A DNA stretch of 11,820 nucleotides from Thauera sp. (GTDB taxonomy: Bacteria > Pseudomonadota > Gammaproteobacteria > Burkholderiales > Rhodocyclaceae), in the NCBI GenBank assembly GCA_023150215.1, contig JAKLLJ010000072.1:1-11820 (forward strand), read 5' to 3'. Below the pieces are notes generated by a model. It saw nothing but the letters and a program-made list of their open reading frames with translations, made no database searches and was not told the origin of the DNA. A program made the position numbers and the translations under genes. Below are positions 1 through 5,896 of this stretch, piece after piece. Numbering within the stretch: the stretch's first letter is position 1; each line of letters starts with the position of its first letter.

Positions 1-2
1 GC

Positions 3-155
3 GCCTGGGGTGCGACGCTCAACCGCGACGAGTCGATGCTGGTGGTGGTCAATGGCCTGTCGGACGATATCTCGTTGGTCGACACGAAGACCAACAAGGT
101 GCTGCGCTCAGTGGCGGTCGGGCGCGTGCCGCACACCGCGGTGATCGACGATTGA
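3..155 (+). CDS. YVTN beta-propeller protein, C-terminal end (partial)
   Basis: The frame is open from the left edge and ends in TGA at 153-155, leaving the last 50 residues. It shows a typical YVTN/NHL propeller blade: a run around LNRDESMLVVVNGLSDD, then ISLVDTKTNKVLRSVAVG, then a short tail GRVPHTAVIDD. Such blades (DG..LYV.N...D.VSVID..T..V....VG..P) form a seven-bladed propeller, usually in the periplasm. The next two genes resemble the substrate-binding protein and permease of the PQQ-dependent alcohol dehydrogenase ABC cluster, in which a YVTN protein (the TIGR03866 type, from memory) is a standard member. That makes this assignment more likely than a generic propeller. The N-terminus and any signal peptide lie outside the window. 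Confidence 0.8.
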   Translation, partial: AWGATLNRDESMLVVVNGLSDDISLVDTKTNKVLRSVAVGRVPHTAVIDD

Positions 156-161
156 GGCTGC

Positions 162-185
162 ATTCGCGCCTTCCGGCGCTCCTAC
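162..185 (-). repeat. REP element, type A, inverted copy
   Basis: This is a 24-base copy of the window's main REP sequence (core GAGCGCCGGAAGGCGC) in reverse orientation, 6 bases after the YVTN stop codon. The stem GCGCC/GGCGC closes a four-base loop. It faces the forward copies that follow, so it could pair with any of them into a long hairpin and act as a 3' end stabiliser or attenuator for the upstream gene. Confidence 0.85.
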
Positions 186-190
186 AGGAA

Positions 191-386
191 CCGTCGCGCA
201 TCGGGGTGGCATGCAGGAGCGCCGGCAGGCGCGAACAACAACCGTCGCGCATCGGGCGGCATGTAGGAGCGCCGGCAGGCGCGAACAACAACCGTCGCGC
301 ATCGGGTGGCATGTAGGAGCGCCGGCAGGCGCGAACAACAACCGTCGTGCTTCGGGATGGCATGCAGGAGCGCCGGAACGCGCGAA
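191..386 (+). repeat. Four-copy tandem array of a ~50-base REP-containing unit
   Basis: Four direct copies of a unit of about 50 bases follow each other. Each consists of a spacer (ccgtcgcgcatcggg then tggcatg) plus a type A REP (core AGGAGCGCCGGCAGGCGCG), at about 212-235, 262-285, 312-335 and 363-386. Spacing is 50, 50 and 51 bases. The spacers are nearly identical, so this is a recent tandem duplication of one unit rather than four independent REP insertions. The last copy is more diverged: its stem reads GCGCC/CGCGC, which loses one pair, and its spacer has cgtgcttcgggat. The array fills most of the gap between the YVTN and substrate-binding genes. Confidence 0.9.
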
Positions 387-426
387 CAGGGCCTGTCGCG
401 GTCTGGAAGGATCGATGGAGATGAAC

Positions 427-1608
427 ATGAATTCGCGCGCCTTGACGAGATTTGCCCTCGCGGCCTCGCTGCTGTTCTTCGCGCTCGTCGCCGGGGCGGC
501 GGAGGTGATCCGCTTCGGCTACCTCGAGCTGAATGACGACCCGCGCTACGACGAGCGCAAGGCTTTCTTCCGCACCCTGTCGCGCCCGCTCGGTGCGCCC
601 TTTGCCGGCGCCGAGGTGGCGCTGCGCGAGGCGCGCTTCGTCGGCCAGGCGCTTGGGGTGAGCTTCGACATCGCGCGCGTGCGCGGCGCCGGCGCGCCCG
701 CGCTCCTCGCCGAGCTGGACACGCTGCACGCCGAGGGCGTGCGCCACTTCCTGATCGACGCGCCGGGCAAGGTGGTGGCCGAGCTCGCCGCCGCCACCCG
801 CGGCCGCGAGCTGCTGCTGTTCAACGTCTCGGCGCCGGACGACGCGCTGCGCCAGGCGCAGTGCCAGGCCCATCTTTATCACACGACCCCCAACCACGGC
901 ATGCAGACCGATGCGCTCGCCCAGTTCCTGGTGGCGAAGAAGTGGCGCAACGTGCTGCTGCTGCAGGGGCCGCGCGACGAGGACAGGCTGATTGGCGCCG
1001 CCTTTGAAAATTCGGCGCGCCGCTTCGGGCTGATAATCGTCGCCCGCAAGGACTTCGTGCTGAGCAACGACCCGCGCCAGCGCGAACTCGGCAACGTCGG
1101 CCTGCTGACCGCGGGCGCCGACTACGACGTGGTCTTCGTCGCCGACAGTGACGGCGAGTTCGCACGCAGCGTGCCCTACGACACCGTGCGCCCGCGTCCG
1201 GTGGTCGGCGCCGAGGGCCTGGTCGCCGAGGCCTGGCACTGGGCGTGGGCGCGCCACGGCGCGCCACAGCTCACCAGCCGCTTCGAGAAGCAGGCCGGGC
1301 GCCACATGGGCAGCGCCGACTGGGCGGCCTGGGTGGCGGTGAAGGCGGTGGTCGAGGCGGTGGTGCGCACCGCCAACGCGCCCTTCGACAAGCTCGTCGC
1401 CTACCTCGGCGGCGAGGAGATCACCATCGACGGCTTCAAGGGCAACCGCCTGTACTTCCGCGACTGGGACCGCCAGCTGCGCCAGCCGCTGCTGATCGCC
1501 ACCCACAACGCGGTGATCGAGCGCGCGCCGCTGCAGGGCTTCCTGCACCAGACCAACAACATGGACACGCTGGGCTTCGATCGCCGGGACAGCCGGTGCA
1601 AGCCGTGA
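427..1608 (+). CDS. ABC transporter periplasmic substrate-binding protein, PQQ alcohol dehydrogenase type
   Basis: This encodes 393 residues with a clear signal peptide: MNSRALTR, then a hydrophobic run FALAASLLFFALVAG ending AGAAE, with cleavage probably near residue 24-25. The mature part begins VIRFGYLELNDDPRYDE and has the alternating alpha/beta pattern of branched-chain amino acid type binding proteins. It includes HLYHTTPNHGMQTDALAQF and a following KKWRNVLLLQGP strand. It matches my memory of the binding protein of the PQQ-dependent alcohol dehydrogenase ABC system (TIGR03863 type). The substrate is not established. I chose ATG 427 because GGAG at 417-420 sits 6 bases upstream. ATG 421 (GGAAGG at 405-410, 10 bases away) and ATG 415 are in the same frame and possible. 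The longer frame upstream to 211 reads through the REP array and is not credible. Neighbours are the YVTN protein before and the permease after. Confidence 0.82.
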   Translation: MNSRALTRFALAASLLFFALVAGAAEVIRFGYLELNDDPRYDERKAFFRTLSRPLGAPFAGAEVALREARFVGQALGVSFDIARVRGAGAPALLAELDTLHAEGVRHFLIDAPGKVVAELAAATRGRELLLFNVSAPDDALRQAQCQAHLYHTTPNHGMQTDALAQFLVAKKWRNVLLLQGPRDEDRLIGAAFENSARRFGLIIVARKDFVLSNDPRQRELGNVGLLTAGADYDVVFVADSDGEFARSVPYDTVRPRPVVGAEGLVAEAWHWAWARHGAPQLTSRFEKQAGRHMGSADWAAWVAVKAVVEAVVRTANAPFDKLVAYLGGEEITIDGFKGNRLYFRDWDRQLRQPLLIATHNAVIERAPLQGFLHQTNNMDTLGFDRRDSRCKP

Positions 1609-1630
1609 CAGATGGGCAAGGAAGGGGCAG

Positions 1631-1759
1631 ATGAGGATGAAGATCCTGGCTGACGGCGTCGATAGCGGGGCTGGGGGCGCGGCGCGCGGGTTCTGCCACT
1701 GGCTGTCCGCCGTGGCGCGCCCGCCGCGGCGCTGCGGCGCACGGGGAACGAATCCATGA
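1631..1759 (+). CDS. Possible 42-residue ORF overlapping the permease start
   Basis: The 147 bases between the binding protein and the permease hold one small forward frame: ATG 1631 (MRMKILADGVDSG...) ending in the TGA of an ATGA overlap with the permease start at 1756. GGGG/GGCAG lies just upstream, so a start is imaginable and the overlap would allow translational coupling. The peptide is Arg/Ala/Gly-rich (ARPPRRCGARGTNP) and I recognise no family, signal peptide or domain. It is equally likely to be plain spacer or the remnant of a lost gene, because the ATPase that usually accompanies these genes is absent here. Confidence 0.2.
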   Translation: MRMKILADGVDSGAGGAARGFCHWLSAVARPPRRCGARGTNP

Positions 1760-2565
1760 GGCTCGCCCATGCCTGCCTCACGCTGCAGGCGGTCGCCAGT
1801 CGCGAGATCGCCAAGTTCGCGCGCCAGGGCGGCCGGCTGGCCTCGGCGCTGGTGCGGCCGCTGCTGTGGCTGGTGGTGTTCGCCGCCGGCTTTCAGAACG
1901 TGTTCGGGGTGTCGATCATTCCGCCCTACGACACCTACATCCCCTACCAGACCTACATCGTGCCCGGCCTGCTCGGCATGGTGCTGCTGTTCAACGGCAT
2001 GCAGTCCTCGCTGGCGATGGTGTACGACCGCGAGATGGGGGTGATGCGCCTGCTGCTCACCGCGCCGCTGCCGCGCTGGTACCTGCTGCTGTGCAAGCTG
2101 CTCGCCGGCACCTTGCTGTCGGTGCTGCAGGCCTATGTCTTCCTCGCCGTCGCGGCGCTGTTCGACGTCGGCGTGCCGTGGTCGGGCTGGCTGTACGCGC
2201 TGCCGGTGCTGGTGCTGGCCGGCATGATGCTGGGCGCGCTCGGCCTCTTGCTGTCGGTCAACATCCGCCAGTTGGAGAATTTCGCCGGGACGATGAACTT
2301 CGTCATCTTTCCGATGTTCTTCATCTCGCCGGCGCTGTATCCGCTGTGGAAGCTGGAGGAGTCGGGCGCCAGCGTGATCCACTTCCTCGCCACCTGGAAC
2401 CCCTTCACCCATGCGGTGGAGGCGATCCGCTTCGCGCTCCACGGCCAGCTCGCCGTGCACTCGCTGGCGATCGTCGCCGGCTGCCTCGCCGTCTTCTTCC
2501 TGCTCGCCGCCTGGGGCTACGATCCGCAGCGTGGCCTCTTGCGGCGCACCGGCAAGCCGGGCTGA
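1756..2565 (+). CDS. ABC-2 type transporter permease, PQQ alcohol dehydrogenase cluster
   Basis: This encodes 269 residues, normal for an ABC-2 permease (drug/polysaccharide exporter type). Six hydrophobic spans are visible at about 31-50, 67-90, 111-136, 146-168, 180-198 and 235-253. The cytoplasmic loop after span 2 has the ABC-2 signature YDREMGVMRLLLTAPLPRW (about 90-108), and the loop after span 5 carries NPFTHAVEAIRFALHG. It resembles the PedC-like permease found with PQQ-dependent alcohol dehydrogenase genes (TIGR03861 type, from memory). ATG 1756 follows GGGGAACG at 1743-1750. The permease would need an ATP-binding subunit, which is not encoded in the window. It may lie upstream of position 1 or be missing. 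What is moved, and in which direction, is unknown. Confidence 0.85.
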   Translation: MRLAHACLTLQAVASREIAKFARQGGRLASALVRPLLWLVVFAAGFQNVFGVSIIPPYDTYIPYQTYIVPGLLGMVLLFNGMQSSLAMVYDREMGVMRLLLTAPLPRWYLLLCKLLAGTLLSVLQAYVFLAVAALFDVGVPWSGWLYALPVLVLAGMMLGALGLLLSVNIRQLENFAGTMNFVIFPMFFISPALYPLWKLEESGASVIHFLATWNPFTHAVEAIRFALHGQLAVHSLAIVAGCLAVFFLLAAWGYDPQRGLLRRTGKPG

Positions 2566-2597
2566 GCGCTCGGCGGGGAAAGGAGCGGGCTGCGGGC

Positions 2598-2603
2598 TAC
2601 AAT
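2598..2603 (+). promoter_or_regulatory. Possible -10 element upstream of the pabB frame
   Basis: TACAAT stands in the 69-base gap between the permease and the pabB-type gene, 31 bases before the ATG, in a gggctACAATcgg context. It is a 5/6 match to TATAAT. No convincing -35 is seen about 17 bases upstream, so this is only a weak suggestion that the gene has its own promoter. Confidence 0.3.
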
Positions 2604-2634
2604 CGGCGGCCCGTCTTCACGTGCCGCCTTGCCA

Positions 2635-4668
2635 ATGTCCGCTCCGTCCGTCGCTCCGCCGCTCGATCCTGCCTGCTTCGCGCTGCTCGATGATTGCCAT
2701 GCCACCGCGGCCGTGCCCTCCAGCCGTCTCTATGGCGGCCTGGTGCGCGTTCATCGTTGTACGGATCCGTTCGCGCTGGAGATGATGTGGGCCGCGGTGG
2801 ACGCGGATCTGCGCGCCGGCCTGCACGCCGTTGTGCTGGCCGACTACGAATGGGGGGTGCGGCTCAACGGTGTGGTGCAGGAGCGGCGGGCGCCGGAGGC
2901 GGGTGGCAGCTTGCTCGTGCTGATGTTCGCCTCGCTGCGGCAGCTTTCCGCTTCCGCGGTGGAGGCCTGGCTGGCGGAGGCCGAGGCGGTGGCGATCAAG
3001 GCTCCCGCCGGCGTGCTCGGCCTGCGCGCTTCGGTCGATCGCGTGGCCTTCGAGGATGCGATCGCCCGCATCCACGCCGCCATCGCCGAGGGCGAGAGTT
3101 ACCAGATCAACTACAGCTACCGGCTCGACTTCGACACCTTTGGCTCGCCGGTCGCGCTTTACCGCCGCCTGCGCGCACGCCAGCCGGTGGCCTTCGGTGC
3201 GCTGATCCGGCTGCCGGCGGACACGGGCGGGCCGGATTGGGTGCTGTCGTGCTCGCCGGAGCTCTTCCTGCGCCACCAGGATGGTGTGCTGCAGGCGCGT
3301 CCCATGAAGGGCACCGCGGCGCGCAGCGGCGACGAGGCCGCCGATGCGCTCGCCGCGCGCGAGCTCGCCGGCGATGCCAAGAACCGCGCCGAGAACCTGA
3401 TGATCGTCGACCTGCTGCGCAACGACCTCGGCCGTGTCGCTCGCACCGGCAGCGTGCGCGTGCCGGCGCTGTTCGAGGTCGAGCACTACCCGACCGTGCT
3501 GCAGATGACCTCGCTGGTCGAGGCCGCGCTGCCCGACGAGATCACCTTTCCGGACCTGCTGCGCGCGCTCTTTCCCTGCGGCTCGATCACCGGCGCGCCC
3601 AAGCACCGCAGCATGCAGCTCATCGCCGGCCTCGAGACCACCGCGCGCGGCCTGTACACCGGCAGCATCGGCTGGATCGAGGCGCCACGTATGCGCGCGC
3701 GCGCCTGTGGCGACTTCTGCCTGTCGGTCGCGATTCGCACGCTGACGCTGACGGCGGCCGGGGCGAAGGGCGACCTGACGCTCGCCGGCCCGCTCCATCG
3801 CGGACGCATGGGCGTTGGCGCGGGCATCGTGATCGACAGCCGCGCTGCCGATGAATACGACGAGTGCTGGCTCAAGGCGCGCTTCCTGAGCGCGCTCGAC
3901 CCCGGTTTCACCCTGTTCGAGACGATGTTCGCTACGCGCGATGCCGGCGTGCGCAGGCTCGACCGGCATCTTGCCCGCCTCGCCGCCAGCGCCGCCGCGC
4001 TCGACTTCGTCTTCCCGCAAGCGCAGATCGAGGCTGCGCTCGCCGCACAGCTCGCCGCGCTGCCGCCGGGCATGCCCGCTCGCCTGCGCCTGGCGCTGCA
4101 CAATGCCGACCCCTGGAGCAGCGACCGCGTGCTGCCCCAGGCGCCAGCGCCCGACACCCGCCCGATCCGCCTCGTCCCCGGGCCGCAGGCAGACCATTTC
4201 AGCGCGGCCGCGCTCGACGCCCTGGTTGGCGGCGACTATCGCGTCACCACCGAGGCCGACCGCATGGGGATCCGCCTCGAAGGCGCACGGCTCGAGCACA
4301 CCACCGCCGTCGAGATCGTCTCGGATGCCACCGTGCCCGGCTCCATCCAAGTCCCCGGCGCCGGCCAGCCGATCGTGCTGCTCGCCGACGCCCAGACCGC
4401 CGGCGGCTACCCCAAGATCGCCACCGTGATCACCGCCGACCTCGGCCGCCTGGCCGCGCTGCGCCCCGGGCAGAGCCTGCGCTTTGCCGCGGTCGATGCC
4501 GCCGAAGGCGCCCGCATCGCGCGCACCACCGAAGCCGAGACCCGATCACTGATCGCCTCGATCCGCGCCCTGCCGCCCGACGGCATCGACCTGATGGCGC
4601 TGTACACCGGCAACCTGGTCGACGGCGTCGTACACGCCCTCGCCGCCGAACATCGCCCGCTATATTGA
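2635..4668 (+). CDS. Chimeric frame: PabB + truncated PabC fused in frame to the C-terminal half of PxpC
   Basis: This encodes 677 residues in three segments. Residues 1 to about 405 are a full aminodeoxychorismate synthase component I (PabB), which makes 4-amino-4-deoxychorismate from chorismate for folate. It has YQIN (156), VLSCSPELF (203), PMKGT (223-227, with the Lys typical of PabB where TrpE has Ala), RAENLMIVDLLRNDLGRV (251 on), GSITGAPK (316-323) and GVGAGIVIDS (393-402). Residues about 424-489 begin a PabC lyase (GFTLFETMFATRDAG, RRLDRHLARLAASA), as in pabBC fusion genes. The PLP-lysine region never follows. From about 503 the sequence is the C-terminal part of the 5-oxoprolinase carboxyltransferase-like subunit PxpC/KipA: IRLVPGPQADHF (511), DRMGIRLEG (542), GSIQVPGAGQPIVLLADAQT (569), GGYPKIATVI (590). 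The join lies at about 4100-4145. PabB may still work; PabC and PxpC cannot. ATG 2635 is preferred over TTG 2629; no strong ribosome-binding site is visible. Confidence 0.85.
   Translation: MSAPSVAPPLDPACFALLDDCHATAAVPSSRLYGGLVRVHRCTDPFALEMMWAAVDADLRAGLHAVVLADYEWGVRLNGVVQERRAPEAGGSLLVLMFASLRQLSASAVEAWLAEAEAVAIKAPAGVLGLRASVDRVAFEDAIARIHAAIAEGESYQINYSYRLDFDTFGSPVALYRRLRARQPVAFGALIRLPADTGGPDWVLSCSPELFLRHQDGVLQARPMKGTAARSGDEAADALAARELAGDAKNRAENLMIVDLLRNDLGRVARTGSVRVPALFEVEHYPTVLQMTSLVEAALPDEITFPDLLRALFPCGSITGAPKHRSMQLIAGLETTARGLYTGSIGWIEAPRMRARACGDFCLSVAIRTLTLTAAGAKGDLTLAGPLHRGRMGVGAGIVIDSRAADEYDECWLKARFLSALDPGFTLFETMFATRDAGVRRLDRHLARLAASAAALDFVFPQAQIEAALAAQLAALPPGMPARLRLALHNADPWSSDRVLPQAPAPDTRPIRLVPGPQADHFSAAALDALVGGDYRVTTEADRMGIRLEGARLEHTTAVEIVSDATVPGSIQVPGAGQPIVLLADAQTAGGYPKIATVITADLGRLAALRPGQSLRFAAVDAAEGARIARTTEAETRSLIASIRALPPDGIDLMALYTGNLVDGVVHALAAEHRPLY
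3901..4100 (+). pseudogene. PabC (aminodeoxychorismate lyase) N-terminal remnant inside the chimeric frame
   Basis: This segment reads GFTLFETM, an acidic/variable turn, RRLDRHLARLAASAAAL and a helix ending in PARLRLALH. That is the standard opening of the 4-amino-4-deoxychorismate lyase domain (PLP fold type IV) as it follows PabB in fused enzymes. Only about 65 residues remain. The catalytic PLP lysine and the rest of the domain (well over 100 residues) are absent. Unless another pabC exists elsewhere, the last step to 4-aminobenzoate would be lost. Confidence 0.75.
4141..4668 (+). pseudogene. pxpC: PxpC (5-oxoprolinase subunit C / KipA family) C-terminal remnant in the chimeric frame
   Basis: About 175 residues of the biotin-dependent-carboxyltransferase-like subunit PxpC remain, from APAPDTRPIRLVPGPQADHF to the natural stop at 4666-4668. 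The conserved blocks DRMGIRLEG, IVSDATVPGSIQVPGAGQP, ADAQTAGGYPKIATVI and the RPGQSLRF strand are intact. The N-terminal half, which starts with the usual PGLLTTVQD-type block, is missing, as is the whole pxpB gene that normally precedes it. The usual order pxpB-pxpC-pxpA explains why pxpA comes next. This supports loss of a block by deletion rather than insertion of a foreign fragment. Confidence 0.82.
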
Positions 4669-4691
4669 TCACATGAGCACCGCCAACCGAC

Positions 4692-4715
4692 TGTAGGAGC
4701 GGCGGCAGCCGCGAA
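4692..4715 (+). repeat. REP element, type B
   Basis: This is a 24-base copy with core TAGGAGCGGCGGCAGCCGCG. The stem GCGGC/GCCGC closes a GGCA loop. Compared with the type A copies, both stem arms change together, so pairing is kept. It lies 23 bases after the chimeric frame's stop. Confidence 0.85.
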
Positions 4716-4760
4716 CAGGGCGAACCGGTCACCGAAGCGCTTCACCCTCCGTGGCGCCGC

Positions 4761-4784
4761 ATTCGCGCCTTCCGGCGCTCCTAC
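4761..4784 (-). repeat. REP element, type A, inverted
   Basis: A reverse-orientation copy with the same 24 bases as the element at 162-185 (ATTCGCGCCTTCCGGCGC then TCCTAC). It stands between two type B copies in the opposite orientation. The 292-base gap between pxpC' and pxpA consists mostly of these three elements and GC-rich filler. Confidence 0.88.
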
Positions 4785-4820
4785 GCAAGCCACCGCGCCC
4801 CCTGCACCCCGCGCGCGCGC

Positions 4821-4844
4821 TGTAGGAGCGGCGGCAGCCGCGAA
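4821..4844 (+). repeat. REP element, type B
   Basis: A second type B copy with the same 24 bases as 4692-4715. It follows a short CG alternation (gcgcgcgcgc, about 4811-4820). No promoter is evident between it and pxpA. Confidence 0.85.
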
Positions 4845-4960
4845 CACCGCGTCCCAGCCCCCGCAACCGCCCCACCACGACCGCTCCTCCGCACCGCCCC
4901 CTGCGGCGTGTAGTGCCCAAGCCGCCGTTCCCCTCTCCCCCACCCCACGGAGACCCGAAC

Positions 4961-5740
4961 ATGAACAAGACCATCAACCTCAATGCCGACCTCGGCGAAT
5001 CCTTCGGCGCCTGGACCATGGGCGAGGACGAGGCCCTGCTGCAGGTGGTGCGCTCGGCCAACATCGCCTGCGGCTTCCACGCCGGCGACCCGGTGGTGAT
5101 GCGCCACACCGTGCGCACCGCGCTCGCCGCCGGCGTGAGCCTGGGCGCCCACCCCGCCTACCCCGACCTGCAGGGCTTCGGCCGCCGGCCGATGAGGATG
5201 GCGCCGGCCGAACTCGAAGCGATGGTGATCTACCAGGTCGGCGCGCTCGCCGGGATGGCCGCGGCCGAAGGCGGCCGCGTCACCCACGTCAAGCCGCACG
5301 GCGCGCTCAACAACCAGGCCAGCGAGGACATCGCGCTCGCCGACGCGGTGGCGCGCGCGGTCAAGGCCATCGACCCGGACCTGATCCTGCTCGCTCCGGT
5401 GCTCTCCGAGCTCCACCACGCCGGCGAACGCGCCGGGCTCAGGATCGCTGGCGAGGTCTTCGCCGACCGCGCCTACACCGACGCCGGCATGCTGGTGCCG
5501 CGCGGCCAACCGGGCGCGGTGATCCACGACCACGACGCGCTCGTCACCCACGTGCTGCGCATGCTGGAGGCCGGCGGCATCGTCAGCCAGAGCGGCAAGC
5601 ACCTGCCGGCAGCGATGGACAGCGTCTGCGTGCACGGCGACACCCTCGGCGCGGTGGCCAGTGCCCGCCACCTGCGCAGCGCACTCGAAGCGCGCGGCTG
5701 GACGGTCGTGACACTGCCGGAGGTGGTCGCCGGACGCTGA
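4961..5740 (+). CDS. pxpA: 5-oxoprolinase subunit PxpA (LamB/YcsF family)
   Basis: This encodes 259 residues, the usual length for PxpA. With PxpB and PxpC it forms the ATP-dependent prokaryotic 5-oxoprolinase that opens 5-oxoproline (pyroglutamate) to glutamate in the cytoplasm. The family blocks are all present: INLNADLGESFGAW (5-18), ANIACGFHAGDP (33-44), GAHPAYPDLQGFGRR, THVKPHGALNN (108-118), EVFADRAYTDAGMLVPRG and SVCVHGDT near the C-terminus. The start at ATG 4961 has GGAGA at 4949-4953 upstream; an in-frame ATG at 4913 lacks a site and would add a proline-rich stretch. The gene is intact, but its partner PxpC is only a C-terminal remnant upstream and PxpB is absent. Unless both exist elsewhere, this subunit has no complex to join. 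Confidence 0.95.
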   Translation: MNKTINLNADLGESFGAWTMGEDEALLQVVRSANIACGFHAGDPVVMRHTVRTALAAGVSLGAHPAYPDLQGFGRRPMRMAPAELEAMVIYQVGALAGMAAAEGGRVTHVKPHGALNNQASEDIALADAVARAVKAIDPDLILLAPVLSELHHAGERAGLRIAGEVFADRAYTDAGMLVPRGQPGAVIHDHDALVTHVLRMLEAGGIVSQSGKHLPAAMDSVCVHGDTLGAVASARHLRSALEARGWTVVTLPEVVAGR

Positions 5741-5782
5741 ACGGCAATCGCCACGCCCTGTCACCGGCTCGTCGGAACTTTT

Positions 5783-5883
5783 GTGGGAGCGGGCTGGCCC
5801 ACGAATCCGGCGCGTCCCCCGTGAGAGCAGGTCCGCCCGAAAATCCGGCGCTCGGGACGACTCACGGGCGAGTCCGCTCCCAC
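5783..5883. repeat. Cluster of three diverged REP elements of a third type (two direct, one inverted)
   Basis: The 156-base gap between pxpA and the convergent yigZ-type gene holds a copy GTGGGAGCGGGCTGGCCCAC (5783 on). A decayed copy begins GTGAGAGCAGGTCCGCCCGA at 5821. An inverted copy ending CGAGTCCGCTCCCAC lies at about 5859-5883. The outer two can pair over TGGGAGCGG/CCGCTCCCA. The sequence resembles the GGGAGCGGGCTTGCCCGCGAA REPs known from Pseudomonas and relatives and is unlike the type A/B elements here. Placed between converging stop codons, it may act as a two-way terminator or mRNA 3' end. Confidence 0.72.
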
Positions 5884-5896
5884 CAACCACGCCAGC

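Noticed and set aside
191..386. CRISPR-like spacing of repeats
   Set aside because: Repeat and spacer are both nearly identical in every unit, the unit contains a REP hairpin, and no cas gene is near. This is a tandem repeat, not a CRISPR array.
211..426. N-terminal extension of the binding protein up to position 211
   Set aside because: It would encode Arg/Ala-rich repeats from the REP array in front of a normal signal peptide. The start at 427 (or 415/421) has the ribosome-binding site.
49..2460. 803-codon open frame on the minus strand, opposite the transporter genes
   Set aside because: It mirrors the codons of the real plus-strand genes. The protein is a low-complexity mix of Arg, Gln, His, Ala and Val with no domain, and it reads through the REP array. 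Long antisense frames are expected at this GC content.
2617..4350. 577-codon minus-strand frame opposite pabB
   Set aside because: Same cause: it is the antisense of a strongly coding, GC-biased gene, rich in His/Arg/Gln, with no recognisable motif or ribosome-binding site.
4811..4820. Short CG alternation (possible Z-DNA)
   Set aside because: Ten bases of alternating GC are unremarkable in a genome of this composition.
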